Part shown: positions 35,887-45,127 of the stretch, in pieces
Layout: the number at the start of each line of letters is the position of its first letter
How positions within the stretch are numbered: the stretch's first letter is position 1
Assembly: GCF_002068095.1 (NCBI RefSeq)
Contig: NZ_LWIG01000012.1
Location: forward strand, 287,350-343,498
DNA length: 56,149 nucleotides
Origin: Bradyrhizobium sacchari
Lineage (GTDB): Bacteria; Pseudomonadota; Alphaproteobacteria; Rhizobiales; Xanthobacteraceae
Direction of reading: 5' to 3'
Made by a program: the position numbers and the translations under genes
Notes under the pieces: generated by a model
Told to the model about the DNA's origin: nothing
Seen by the model: only the letters and a program-made list of their open reading frames with translations
Database searches by the model: none

Positions 35887-37152
35887 CTAGTAGTCAACCG
35901 CGTCCCTGGTGATCGGGCAGGTCATGCAATGACCGCCGCCGCGCCCCCGCCCGAGTTCTGCGCCGACGATGGTGATCACCTCGATTCCCTCTTTGCGCAG
36001 CAGCGTGTTGGTGTAGGTGTTGCGGTCGTAGGCGAACACGACGCCGGGGGATGCGCAGACTAGATTGGCGCCACTGTCCCACTGGGTTCGCTCGCGCAGA
36101 TAAGCGTTCCCGCCGGTCTCCACGACCCGCAGCTTCTTCAGGCCGAGCGCTTCTGCGACCACGTCCACGAAGGGCTTCTCTTCCTTCCACAGCTCGAGGC
36201 CGGCGGAATTGTCCGCCGGGCGATAGGAGAATGCCGTAATGTTGTTGACGATATCGGGATAGAGCAGCACGCAATCGCGATCGGCGAAGGTGAAGACGGT
36301 GTCGAGATGCATCGCCGCGCGGAGTTTCGGCATCGCGGCCACGATCACCCGCTCGGCCGCCTTCTTCTTGAACAGCGCCGCAGCAAGCTGGCTGATCGCC
36401 TGCCGCGAGGTCCGCTCGCTCAGCCCGATCAGAACGTTGCCCTTGCCGATCGGCATCACGTCACCACCTTCCAGCGTGGCGAGGCCGTGATCCTGCGTCG
36501 GATCTCCCCACCAGACATTGACCTTGCCGGCGAAGTCCGGATGGAACTTGTAGATGGCAGCGGCGAGGATCGGCTCTTCATGGCGCGCCGGCCAGAACAG
36601 CGAGTTCAGCGTCACGCCACCATAGATCCAGCAGGTGGTATCGCGCGTGTACAGCGTGTTCGGGAGAGGCGGCAGCAGATATTCGGTCATGCCCGCCGCC
36701 TCCCGGATCAGCCTGAGCATCTCGCCGCCATGGGCCTCGGGAAAATCGTGGGTCGACAGTCCGCCGATCAGCGTCTCCGCCAGCTCACGAGGCTTGAGGC
36801 TTTCCAGATAGCCGCGCAGCTCGTCGATCAGCCCGAGCCCGACCTGATTGGGAACCACCTGGTTATCGAGAATCCATTTCCTTGCCTCCGGAATGGCCAC
36901 CGTGTCGGAGAGCAGATTGTGCATCTCGACGACGTCGATTCCGCGGTCGCGCATCTTCTGCACGAAGTCGAAGTGATCGCGCTTGGCATTGTCGACCCAC
37001 AGCACATCGTCGAACAGCAAGGTGTCGCAGTTGGTGGGCGTGAGGCGCTGATGCGCACGGCCCGGCGAGCAGACCATCACCTTGCGCAGCTGGCCGACTT
37101 CCGAATGAACACCGAACGGGATCCTTGAATCCGATGCCTGCGCTGTCGCCAT
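35887..37152 (-). CDS. arcA: Arginine deiminase
   Basis: A 421-residue arginine deiminase. [29 protein letters not shown] is the N-terminal signature; [18 protein letters not shown] and, at the end, GHCMTCPI give the catalytic Asp, His and nucleophilic Cys409. It converts arginine to citrulline and ammonia, the first step of the ATP-yielding deiminase route and a source of ammonia against acid. The ATG at 37152 follows GGCGAGG. The transporter gene lies 14 bases upstream on the same strand. No catabolic ornithine carbamoyltransferase or carbamate kinase gene is in the window. Confidence 0.94.
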   Translation of the reverse strand: MATAQASDSRIPFGVHSEVGQLRKVMVCSPGRAHQRLTPTNCDTLLFDDVLWVDNAKRDHFDFVQKMRDRGIDVVEMHNLLSDTVAIPEARKWILDNQVVPNQVGLGLIDELRGYLESLKPRELAETLIGGLSTHDFPEAHGGEMLRLIREAAGMTEYLLPPLPNTLYTRDTTCWIYGGVTLNSLFWPARHEEPILAAAIYKFHPDFAGKVNVWWGDPTQDHGLATLEGGDVMPIGKGNVLIGLSERTSRQAISQLAAALFKKKAAERVIVAAMPKLRAAMHLDTVFTFADRDCVLLYPDIVNNITAFSYRPADNSAGLELWKEEKPFVDVVAEALGLKKLRVVETGGNAYLRERTQWDSGANLVCASPGVVFAYDRNTYTNTLLRKEGIEVITIVGAELGRGRGGGHCMTCPITRDAVDY

Positions 37153-37166
37153 GGGAGATGCCTCGC

Positions 37167-38600
37167 CTAGATAGTGATGTAGCCGGTGGCCAGGCCATGA
37201 ATCCCGACCGCGGCGCCGATCACGGCCGCGATGAAGATGACCCAATCGATCGAAGTGAAGATTCTCGCCTTCTGCTGGAGGCGCGCCCAGAAATACAGCA
37301 CCGTGCCGGGGGCGTAGAGGATTGCCGACAGGAGCAGATATTTCATCCCGGCGGCATAGATCAGGAACAGCGTGTAGACGACGGCGATGCCGGTGAAGAT
37401 CAGGTCGCGTCGCCGTGCGCCCGGGCTCTTTTCATAGGTCTCCCCCCGCTTGACCAGCAAGAGCCCGTAGGCGGCGACCAGGAAAAACGGAATGAGGTTC
37501 ATGACGCTCGTCAAATTGAGCATCAGCGCGAAGGCATCCCGCGACCAATAGGTGCTGATGACGAACAGCTGTACGACGATATTGGTGAGCCACAGCGCTG
37601 CGGCCGGCACCTTGTTGGCGTTTTCGGTGCCGAACACGCGGGGCATATCCCTGGTCCGGCCGGCTGCGGAGAGCACCTCGGCGCAGATCAGCGACCAGGC
37701 GAGATAGGCTCCGAGCACCGAGACCAGAAGTCCGATGCTGACGAAGACGGCGCCCCAATGTCCGACCACTGCCTCCAGCACCGTCGCCATCGACGGCTGC
37801 CGCGCATCCGCGATCTCGGCACGCGGCAGCACGGCATAGGGCAGCATGGTCACGAGCACCATGAGGCTCGTGACGACCGCGAAGCCCATGATCGTCGCGA
37901 TACCAACATGGGACCGCTCCTTGGCGTAGCGGGAATAGACGCTGGCGCCCTCGATCCCGAGAAAGACGAACACCGTGACCAACATGGTCGCACGGATCTG
38001 ATCGAACAGACCTTTGTCCGGCATCCCCTCGCCGCCCCAGAAATTGGTGCGGAACAGGTCGGCCTTGAAGGCAAATGCCAGGATGACGATGAAGATCAGG
38101 ATCGGCACGATCTTAGCGATGGTGACGATGGTGTTGATCGCGGCAGCCTGTTGCACGCCGCGCAGGATCATGAAATGGAACAGCCAGATCCCGATCGAGG
38201 CGACGATGATCGCGGTGACCGTATTGCCGTCACCGAACACGGGAAAGAACGCGCCGAGCGTGGACTTGATCAGGACCCAGTAGGACACGTTGCCGATGCA
38301 ACTGCCGGTCCAGTAGCCGAGCGCCGACAGGAAGCCGGGATAGTCGCCGAAACCTGCCTTCGCGTAGGCGTAGACACCGGCATCGAGGTCCGGCTTTCGC
38401 TCAGCCAGGGTCTGGAACACGCGCGCCATCGTGTACATGCCGCCGCCTGCGATGCACCATGCGAGGATGGCGCCAAACGGGCCGGTGGCGATGCCGAACG
38501 TTCGCGGCAGCGAGAAGATGCCCGAGCCGACCATGGAGCCGACGACCATTGCCGTCAGTGCGAACAACGAAAGCTTTTGGGCCGTTGGCGTCGCAGTCAT
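37167..38600 (-). CDS. arcD: Basic amino acid antiporter (ArcD/AdiC-type APC permease)
   Basis: A 477-residue APC-family permease with about 12 helices. [22 protein letters not shown] is the substrate-binding first helix, and [23 protein letters not shown] the sixth-helix region of arginine:ornithine (or arginine:agmatine-like) exchangers. Co-transcribed with arcA, it should exchange arginine for ornithine or citrulline. ATG at 38600 gives exactly the same length as the second permease of this kind at 45128, supporting both starts. Confidence 0.9.
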   Translation of the reverse strand: MTATPTAQKLSLFALTAMVVGSMVGSGIFSLPRTFGIATGPFGAILAWCIAGGGMYTMARVFQTLAERKPDLDAGVYAYAKAGFGDYPGFLSALGYWTGSCIGNVSYWVLIKSTLGAFFPVFGDGNTVTAIIVASIGIWLFHFMILRGVQQAAAINTIVTIAKIVPILIFIVILAFAFKADLFRTNFWGGEGMPDKGLFDQIRATMLVTVFVFLGIEGASVYSRYAKERSHVGIATIMGFAVVTSLMVLVTMLPYAVLPRAEIADARQPSMATVLEAVVGHWGAVFVSIGLLVSVLGAYLAWSLICAEVLSAAGRTRDMPRVFGTENANKVPAAALWLTNIVVQLFVISTYWSRDAFALMLNLTSVMNLIPFFLVAAYGLLLVKRGETYEKSPGARRRDLIFTGIAVVYTLFLIYAAGMKYLLLSAILYAPGTVLYFWARLQQKARIFTSIDWVIFIAAVIGAAVGIHGLATGYITI

Positions 38601-38766
38601 GGGAAGACCTCGAACCGCGAACGATGACCGGTGCCTTCGACGATATCTTGGACGACAGTCTTGGCCGGCCTGCTCATTCCGAGGCCGAACCATGCGCCCT
38701 GGCATGAAGGCGGCCTATCAGGTGATCACCCAGTCGGAGTCCGGGATTACCCTCACGGAACGACGC

Positions 38767-41700
38767 TCAAGCAGCGCCGGCCGAATCCGAAGTCGTGACC
38801 GGTTCTTTTCCGCCCGACCAGGCCACGTACAAGGTCGGCAGAAAGACGAGCGTCAGGACGGTTGCGACCAGCAGTCCCCCCATGATCGCAAAGGCCATCG
38901 GCCCCCAGAACACGGTCGGCGCAATCGGAATCATGCCGAGGACAGTGGAGATCGCCGTCAGCATGATCGGACGAAAACGCGAGCTGCTGGCATCGACCGC
39001 GGCCTCCCAGGGTCCCTTTCCTTGAGCGCGTTCGGCCTCGATCTGCCCAATCAGGATCACCGCGTTCTTGCTGATCATGCCGAGCAGCGCGAGAACGCCG
39101 AGGATGGCGACGAATCCGAGCGGCTGTCCCGACAGCAGCAGCGCCGCGACGACGCCGATCAGACCAAGCGGTGCCACGCTGACGACCATCAAAAGCCGCG
39201 GGAAGCTCTGCACCTGGAGCATCAGAACAGTGAACATGACGAACAGCATCACCGGTACGACGGCCATGACGGACGCCTGCGACCTCCGGCTCTCCTCCAC
39301 AGTGCCGCCGACCACGACATCGTAGGACGGCGGCAACGTTGCCCTCAGCTTGGCGATGGCGGGCGCCAGCGCATTGACGATCCTCTCCGGCAGTACCCCG
39401 TCGGGAATGGCAGCCCGCACCGTCAGGGTGGGCACGCGGTCGCGGCGCCAGATCAAGGGGAATTCCTGATCGTATTCGAAAGAGGCAAACTGGCTCAGCG
39501 GAACGGTCCGCCCACCGGGGATCGGCACCTGCAGCGTTCGCAAGCTCGCCAGCGAGACACGGTGTTCGTCGGTGGCCCGGGCCACGACGTTGACCAGATA
39601 GATATCGTCGCGAACCTGTGTCACGGGGGTACCGGAGACCACGGTATTCAGGACGGTGGAGACCGCCTGCGAACTCAAGCCGAGAAGGCGCGCCTCATCC
39701 TGATTGACGCGGATGCGCACCTGGCGTTCCGGCTCCATCCAGTCGAAGTTCGTGCTTCTGGCACTCGGATCGGAGCCGAGGATCCGCGCCACCTCGAGGG
39801 CGATGTCACGCACGCGCTCGACGTCGGGACCGCTGACGCGATATTGCAGCGGCCATCCGACCGGAGGTCCGAGACCGAGCGGCGAAACCGACGAGATCGC
39901 GTTCGGGAATTCATCCGCCAGGAACCGCTCCAGCTTTGCGCGCAAGCGCTCGCGCGCCGCAACATTTCTGGCGACGACGACGGCCTGGCTGAAGAACTCG
40001 TTCGGCAACTCGACGCTGAGCGGCAGATAAAAGCGGATCGCGCCACGGCCGACATTGGTGCTCCAATGACCAACGTCGGGATCACCGGTCAGCGTCTCGT
40101 CCAGGCGCCTGGCCGCGGCTTCGCTGGCGAAGATCGAGGCGTTCTGCGGCAGGCTGATGTCGACGAGCAGCTCCGGCCGGTCGGACAATGGGAAGAACTG
40201 TTGCGGAATCAGGGGGAGTGCGAGCACGGATGCGACGAAGAGCGCCGCCGTCCCGCCCAGCGTCAGCCATCTGGCGCGGATCGCCAGCACCAGAAGGCGC
40301 CGATATAGCCGGAAGACCGCTCCGGGAGCGGCAGCGCCCGTCTGTTTGGGCGGCCGAAGGATGGCGACGCCCAGCAACGGCGCGAAGATGACCGCGACGA
40401 ACCACGATGCCAGCAGCGCGATCGCAACCACCACGAACAGCGAGAAGGTGTATTCGCTGGCGGAGCTGGCGGCAAAGCCGACAGGAATGAACCCGGCGAT
40501 GGTCACCAGCGTCCCGGCCAGCATGGCGAGCGCATGGGTGCGGAAGGCGTAGCTCGCGGCCACCATCTTGCTTTCGCCGAGCGCCAACCGGTTGAGCGTG
40601 GCATCCGTCGTCGTCATGGCGTCGTCGACCAGCAGCGCCAGTGCGATGATGAGGGCACCGAGGGATATTCGCTGCATGTCGATGCGGAGTAGCTCCATGC
40701 TCGGAAACACGATCGCAAGGGTGAGCGGAATCGCCAGCGCGATGACGAGGCCGGGGCGGAGACCGAGGCTGACGAAGCTCACCGCGAGAATGATGGCGAT
40801 CGCCTGTACCAGCGAGGTCATGAACTCGCCGATCGCCTTGTCCACTACGACGGCCTGATCGGCAATCAGGCTCGGTTCGATACCGATCGGCAGGTCGGCG
40901 GTGATCGCCGCCATCGCGGCTTTGACGTTCCTGCCGAGGGCGAGGATGTCGCCGCCGTCGCGCATGGCGATCGCGAGCCCGATTGCCGGATGGCCGTTGA
41001 TCCGGAACAGCGGCTGCGGCGGATCGGCATAGCCGCGCCGCACCGCCGCAAGATCGCTCAGGCGGAGCATGCGGCCACCGGCTGCGAAGTTGATGCCGGC
41101 GACGTCCTGCTCGGACTGGAAGCTTCCCGACACCCGAAGCGAAATTCGCTCGGCCCCGGTCTGGATCGTCCCGGTCGGCATCACGACATTCTGAGCCTGC
41201 AGAGCGGCGATCAGGGCGGTCCGATCGACGCCGAGATTTGCGAGCTCCTTCTTGGAGAATTCGACGAAGATCACTTCGTCCTGGGCACCCAGCAGCTCGA
41301 TTTTCGCAACGTCTGGCACGCCCAGCAGGCGCGATCGAATCGCCTCGACCCGGTCGCGCAGCTCGCGCTGGGTAAAACCGTCGCTGGTGAAGCCGTAGAC
41401 GATGCCGAACGTGTCGCCGAAATCGTCGTCGAACGCCGGGCCGACAATTCCGACGGGAAGCGTGTGGCGGATATCCCCGATGGTTTTCCTCACCTGATAC
41501 CAGGTATCGGAGACATCCCTCGCGTTGGCGCTTCCCTTCAAATTCACGAAGATCGTAGTGAGGCCGGGCCGGGTGAAACTGCGCAGGAAGTCGAGATGCG
41601 GCGTCTCCTGCAACTGACGTTCGAGCCGTTCCGTCACCTGCTTCATCGTGTCTGCGGCCGTCGCCCCCGGCCACGCCGCCTGGACGACCATGGTCCTGAT

Positions 41701-41832
41701 GGTGAATGCAGGGTCCTCGTTCCGGCCGAGCCGGACATAGGACAGTGCGCCGGCGAGCACGGCGACAAGCATGAGATAGATGACGAGCGAGCGGCGCTCG
41801 AGCGCCCATTCCGAGAGGTTGAAGCCGGTCAT
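38767..41832 (-). CDS. RND efflux transporter permease
   Basis: A 1021-residue RND pump. WALERRSLVIYLMLVAVLAGALSYVRLGR is the first helix; TM4 carries the proton-relay Asp pair in ALLVDDAMTT. Two large periplasmic loops flank it (the second around WMEPERQVRIRVNQDEA). The branch resembles HAE-type transporters of the VexF-like and heavy-metal neighbouring groups; the cargo is unknown. It starts at 41832 in an ATGA overlap with its adaptor; codons upstream to 42519 in that frame overlap the adaptor and are not real. No outer-membrane channel gene is adjacent. Confidence 0.93.
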   Translation of the reverse strand: MTGFNLSEWALERRSLVIYLMLVAVLAGALSYVRLGRNEDPAFTIRTMVVQAAWPGATAADTMKQVTERLERQLQETPHLDFLRSFTRPGLTTIFVNLKGSANARDVSDTWYQVRKTIGDIRHTLPVGIVGPAFDDDFGDTFGIVYGFTSDGFTQRELRDRVEAIRSRLLGVPDVAKIELLGAQDEVIFVEFSKKELANLGVDRTALIAALQAQNVVMPTGTIQTGAERISLRVSGSFQSEQDVAGINFAAGGRMLRLSDLAAVRRGYADPPQPLFRINGHPAIGLAIAMRDGGDILALGRNVKAAMAAITADLPIGIEPSLIADQAVVVDKAIGEFMTSLVQAIAIILAVSFVSLGLRPGLVIALAIPLTLAIVFPSMELLRIDMQRISLGALIIALALLVDDAMTTTDATLNRLALGESKMVAASYAFRTHALAMLAGTLVTIAGFIPVGFAASSASEYTFSLFVVVAIALLASWFVAVIFAPLLGVAILRPPKQTGAAAPGAVFRLYRRLLVLAIRARWLTLGGTAALFVASVLALPLIPQQFFPLSDRPELLVDISLPQNASIFASEAAARRLDETLTGDPDVGHWSTNVGRGAIRFYLPLSVELPNEFFSQAVVVARNVAARERLRAKLERFLADEFPNAISSVSPLGLGPPVGWPLQYRVSGPDVERVRDIALEVARILGSDPSARSTNFDWMEPERQVRIRVNQDEARLLGLSSQAVSTVLNTVVSGTPVTQVRDDIYLVNVVARATDEHRVSLASLRTLQVPIPGGRTVPLSQFASFEYDQEFPLIWRRDRVPTLTVRAAIPDGVLPERIVNALAPAIAKLRATLPPSYDVVVGGTVEESRRSQASVMAVVPVMLFVMFTVLMLQVQSFPRLLMVVSVAPLGLIGVVAALLLSGQPLGFVAILGVLALLGMISKNAVILIGQIEAERAQGKGPWEAAVDASSSRFRPIMLTAISTVLGMIPIAPTVFWGPMAFAIMGGLLVATVLTLVFLPTLYVAWSGGKEPVTTSDSAGAA

Positions 41833-42911
41833 GGCTCCGACCCGAGAATGCGCACCTTCTGGCCGGGGTGAAGCGCCTGGACGCCCGCTGTCACGACGAT
41901 TTCGCCAGCGTCGAGCCCTTGCGAGATGATGACCTGCGCCTGATCGAACCGCAGCACATCGACGTTCCGGACGGAGACCGTCTTGGTCGAGGGATCGAGG
42001 ATCCAGACGGCCGGCTGCCGGTTCATCCTGGTCAGCGCTGTTGCCGGAATATCGATCATCGGTCCGGCGCTCGCCTCGGCGCGACCGACCACCGTGGCCC
42101 CCAGCCGCATCGCGGCGGGGGGATCGGTGAGCCCCACCCTCACCTCGAAAGTCCGCGTGACCGGGTTCGCCTGTGCGGCAACCTGCCGGATACGCCCGTG
42201 CGCGCTCACTGCCGGATCGTCCGTCAGGCTGACGGTCACTTGCAGATTGGCGGGAGCCGCGCGGATCAATTGGGCGGGCACTTCGAAGATCGCATCGCGG
42301 CCATCCTGCCGCGCAATCCGCGCAATGGTCTGTCCGGCCTGGATCACCTCGCCGGCGGCCGGCCCCGTCTCGATGATCTTGCCCGGCGCATCGGCCCGCA
42401 ATTCGGTGAAGTTGACCTGGTCGTGGGCGGCGCTCAACTGGGCCTCGGCGGCGTCGACCTGGGACTGCGTCGTCTGTTGCGCCTGCGTTGCCGCCTCGAA
42501 ATTGGCGCGTGTGGTCCATCCCTGGGCGAGCAATGTCTGCTGGCGTTCGAAATGATTGCGTGCCTGGGTGAGCTGTCCTTGCGCCGCGGCGAGAGCCGCT
42601 TGCGCCTGACGCAGCGCATTCAATTCGTTCTGCGATTCCAGTTGCGCCAGAAGCTGGCCGGCCTCGACGCGATCGCCGAGCCTGATGTTGTTCGCGAGCA
42701 GCCGCCCGGAAATTCGGAACGCGACGCTCATCTCGTCCTCGGCTTCGATATGTCCGGTGAAGACGAAGGGCGTCGGCGACTCCCGTTTCTCGATTGTTGT
42801 CGTGCGAACCGGGCGTGGCGCCGGTGCGATGTCGCTGGCAGCGTCCCTTTCACAGGCCGCCAGCAGCAGCGCGGCCGCGCCTGCAACAACCATCATCCTG
42901 AGCGTCGGCAT
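41829..42911 (-). CDS. RND efflux membrane-fusion protein (lipoprotein)
   Basis: A 360-residue adaptor. Residues 1-20 form a lipoprotein signal with the lipobox LLAAC. Residues 50-190 form the barrel-sandwich and coiled hairpin (LAQLESQNELNALRQAQAALAAAQGQLTQARNHFERQ). The C-terminal beta domain includes IDIPATALTRMNRQPAVWILD. It bridges the RND pump downstream to a TolC-type channel. ATG at 42911 is the lipoprotein-like start; a GTG at 42935 would add eight residues. Confidence 0.9.
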   Translation of the reverse strand: MPTLRMMVVAGAAALLLAACERDAASDIAPAPRPVRTTTIEKRESPTPFVFTGHIEAEDEMSVAFRISGRLLANNIRLGDRVEAGQLLAQLESQNELNALRQAQAALAAAQGQLTQARNHFERQQTLLAQGWTTRANFEAATQAQQTTQSQVDAAEAQLSAAHDQVNFTELRADAPGKIIETGPAAGEVIQAGQTIARIARQDGRDAIFEVPAQLIRAAPANLQVTVSLTDDPAVSAHGRIRQVAAQANPVTRTFEVRVGLTDPPAAMRLGATVVGRAEASAGPMIDIPATALTRMNRQPAVWILDPSTKTVSVRNVDVLRFDQAQVIISQGLDAGEIVVTAGVQALHPGQKVRILGSEP

Positions 42912-43244
42912 GAGGTGATCACCGATCGACTTCACCAGACATGATTTTGCCGAGCAACCATCGTCCTTGTATCGGTAAATCTACTGAGCGCCCGCGGATA
43001 CAATCGTGATCGACGCCTCCTGCCCGAGACATGATCGACCGACGCGCGGTGCAGGTGATCAGGCAATCATCCAGTAGCGAGAGCCTCACGCGCCGCCCAA
43101 CCTCCAAGGCGGGGCGCTGCTGCAGTGCCTATTGGGACATTCATCCGCCGGGGGCAGGGTTTCCTCTGATCCCGGAGGCGGCGCACGCGGGATACCGTCG
43201 CACCAGCATTGCGGTCCGCATTCTCGATCCAACGGGAGGTCTCC
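42912..43244. other. Divergent promoter region, no recognised gene
   Basis: A 333-base gap between the efflux adaptor and the divergent DUF1269 gene. No protein-like frame with a ribosome site was seen. The palindrome GGTGATCACC (42914-42923) touches the adaptor's start codon and recurs at 38721-38730 and, within arcA, at 35970-35979. Confidence 0.5.
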
Positions 43245-43748
43245 ATGTCCGATCTGGTCGCGATCGTCTATCCGTCCGAGGCAAAAGCCGAAGAAGTGCG
43301 TCAGCGGCTGCTCAAGCTGCAGAAGGAATATCTGATCACGATCAGCGACGCCGTGATCGCCGTGAAGTCGGATTCGGGTGGCATCAAGCTCAATCAGCTC
43401 GTCAACACCACAGCCATGGGCGCGATGACCGGGAGCTTCTGGGGCCTCCTCATCGGAGTCCTCTTTCTCAATCCGATCCTCGGGGTCGCGGTGGGCGCCG
43501 CGTCGGGCGCGCTGGGTGGCGCGCTCTCCGACTTTGGCATCGACGATTCCTTCATGAAGAATCTGTCGGGGAGTCTCCAGCCCGGTAACGCCGCCTTGTT
43601 CGTCCTGATCAAGCATATGACGGCGGACAAGGTGATCAAGGAAATCAAGGATGCCGGCGGCGTCGTGCTCAAGACCTCGCTCGACGAGACCAAGGAAGCG
43701 GCGCTGCGCGAGGCGCTCGCCAGTAGCGTGGAGCGGCCGGCGGCCTGA
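43245..43748 (+). CDS. DUF1269-family membrane protein
   Basis: A 167-residue protein with DUF1269 character: N-terminal soluble ferredoxin-like part (LVAIVYPSEAKAEEVRQRLLKLQKEY), then two glycine-zipper helices (FWGLLIGVLFLNPILGVAVGAASGALGGALSDFG), then a C-terminal soluble segment (ALFVLIKHMTADKVIKEI). GGGAGGTCTCC precedes the ATG. Role unknown, though such proteins are often stress-associated. It is convergent with the Bax inhibitor-1 gene. Confidence 0.88.
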   Translation: MSDLVAIVYPSEAKAEEVRQRLLKLQKEYLITISDAVIAVKSDSGGIKLNQLVNTTAMGAMTGSFWGLLIGVLFLNPILGVAVGAASGALGGALSDFGIDDSFMKNLSGSLQPGNAALFVLIKHMTADKVIKEIKDAGGVVLKTSLDETKEAALREALASSVERPAA

Positions 43749-43778
43749 GCCGCCGCGCTCCGGCGTCTCAACGGCGGC
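43749..43778. terminator. Hairpin between convergent DUF1269 and Bax inhibitor-1 genes
   Basis: GCCGCCG (43749-43755) pairs with CGGCGGC (43772-43778), spanning the 19-base gap and the stop of the reverse gene. Positional inference of a bidirectional terminator; no T-run. Confidence 0.4.
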
Positions 43779-44478
43779 CGCCCGCAAGTCGCAGCAGCAT
43801 CAAGAACAGGTTGAGGAAATTGAGATAGAGCGACAGCGCGGCAACGACCGACTTGCGGCCCGCGACGGTGTGGTCATCCGAGATGTCGTACATCCCCTTG
43901 ATCCGCTGGGTATCGTAGGCCGTCAGGCCGGCAAACACGCCGACGCCCACGATCGAGATCAGCCAGTCGAGCGCGGTCGACCCCAGGAACAGGTTGACCA
44001 CGCTCGCGACGATGATTCCGATCAGGCCCATGAACAGGAAGGTGCCCAATCCGGAGAGGTCGCGCCGGGTGGTGTAACCGAGGAGACTAAGCGCCCCGAA
44101 CATCGCGGCCGCGATGAAGAAGACGCGGGTGATCGACGAACTGGTATAGATGTGCAGCAATATCGAAAGCGATACGCCGACCAGCGCCGAATAGACGAAG
44201 AACAGGATCCGCGCCGTGGACACCGACAGTGTGTTGATGCGTGAGCCGATGAAGAACACCAGGGCAAGCGGCGCCAGGATGAAGACCCACATCAGGGGAC
44301 TCTGGAGCAACTCGGGGCCGATGGCCTGGTAGGTCACCCAGGCAACGACGGCGGTCAAGCCGACACCGGCCGCCATGTAGCCGTAGATCCGCAGCATGTA
44401 ATCGCGCAATCCGGCATCCACCGCGGTCAAACCGCCGGCAGCGTCCGTGGCCGTCAGGTTGTGATCATAGTTCGACAT
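43768..44478 (-). CDS. Bax inhibitor-1/YccA family membrane protein
   Basis: A 236-residue protein with seven membrane helices, starting RDYMLRIYGYMAAGVGLTAVVAW and ending LNLFLMLLRLAGGRR, both typical of BI-1/YbhL proteins; DTQRIKGMYDISDD is the di-aspartyl region linked with calcium/proton leak in the family. AGGAGG lies six bases before the ATG at 44478. It probably limits stress-associated proteolysis or ion flux in the inner membrane. Divergent from the small DUF6894-like gene. Confidence 0.93.
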   Translation of the reverse strand: MSNYDHNLTATDAAGGLTAVDAGLRDYMLRIYGYMAAGVGLTAVVAWVTYQAIGPELLQSPLMWVFILAPLALVFFIGSRINTLSVSTARILFFVYSALVGVSLSILLHIYTSSSITRVFFIAAAMFGALSLLGYTTRRDLSGLGTFLFMGLIGIIVASVVNLFLGSTALDWLISIVGVGVFAGLTAYDTQRIKGMYDISDDHTVAGRKSVVAALSLYLNFLNLFLMLLRLAGGRR

Positions 44479-44742
44479 CGCTCGCCTCCTTTGGCACTCG
44501 CCGCGTGAGGTCACGCTAGCCCTTGAATCTGCCGACTGACATCGGACAATCTCCCGATGGCCGTCGGTGAAAACCACCCTCCTCCCATCCAATCGCCTGC
44601 GGCGCCAGAGCGGTTCCGCAGCAGCAGTGCATTACCAATCCGCAACTCGGGAACCTCCGTCTGCCGCCCTTAAGTCTTTTGGCGGAGGCACCTTACACCG
44701 TTGTCACTGGAAGCCGGCCGCGGTCCGGCCTATTCCGCGCGC

Positions 44743-44973
44743 ATGCGCTTCTTCTTCCATATCGCCGACAAGTACGGTGTCTCGACCGACGGGATCGGAT
44801 GCGAATATGCCGAGCAGGACGCAGCCGTTCTGCATGCCAGCCGCCTAGCCGCCGAGCTGGCAAAGGCCGGCGAATTCTTCCGTGGCAGTGTCGTGCTCGT
44901 TGCCCGGGCCACGGGGTCCCTCTCCCGCTCTGCGAGCGAGGAGAGCGCCGCCGCCTTGCTTCGCAAGGGCTGA
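44743..44973 (+). CDS. DUF6894-like small protein
   Basis: A 76-residue protein beginning RFFFHIADKYGVSTDGIG, then EYAEQDAAVLHASRLAAELAKAGEF, the pattern of short DUF6894 proteins numerous in Bradyrhizobium. No signal peptide or membrane segment. No clear ribosome site precedes the ATG, and a TTG at 44701 would add 14 residues unlike the family. Function unknown. Confidence 0.65.
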   Translation: MRFFFHIADKYGVSTDGIGCEYAEQDAAVLHASRLAAELAKAGEFFRGSVVLVARATGSLSRSASEESAAALLRKG

Positions 44974-45127
44974 CACTGTCCGCACCTGGCGCTCCACGCT
45001 CCCGCCGATTTCCTGCCTTGCTCCCTACAGAGAATCCCTGATGGGCGCACGGGGTGCGGACCTCTAAGGTCTTCGCATGAGGCGGCCGTTGCAACTGCGG
45101 CCGTCTCGGATTGGAAGGCCATCCGTC

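Noticed and set aside
38431..40308. 625-codon plus-strand frame opposite arcD and the RND pump
   Set aside because: Low-complexity, Asp/Arg/His-rich shadow of two well-recognised transporters.
41833..42519. N-terminal extension of the RND pump frame, suggesting a fusion or frameshift
   Set aside because: The extension overlaps the intact adaptor gene in another frame; the ATGA overlap at 41829-41832 gives the normal pump start.
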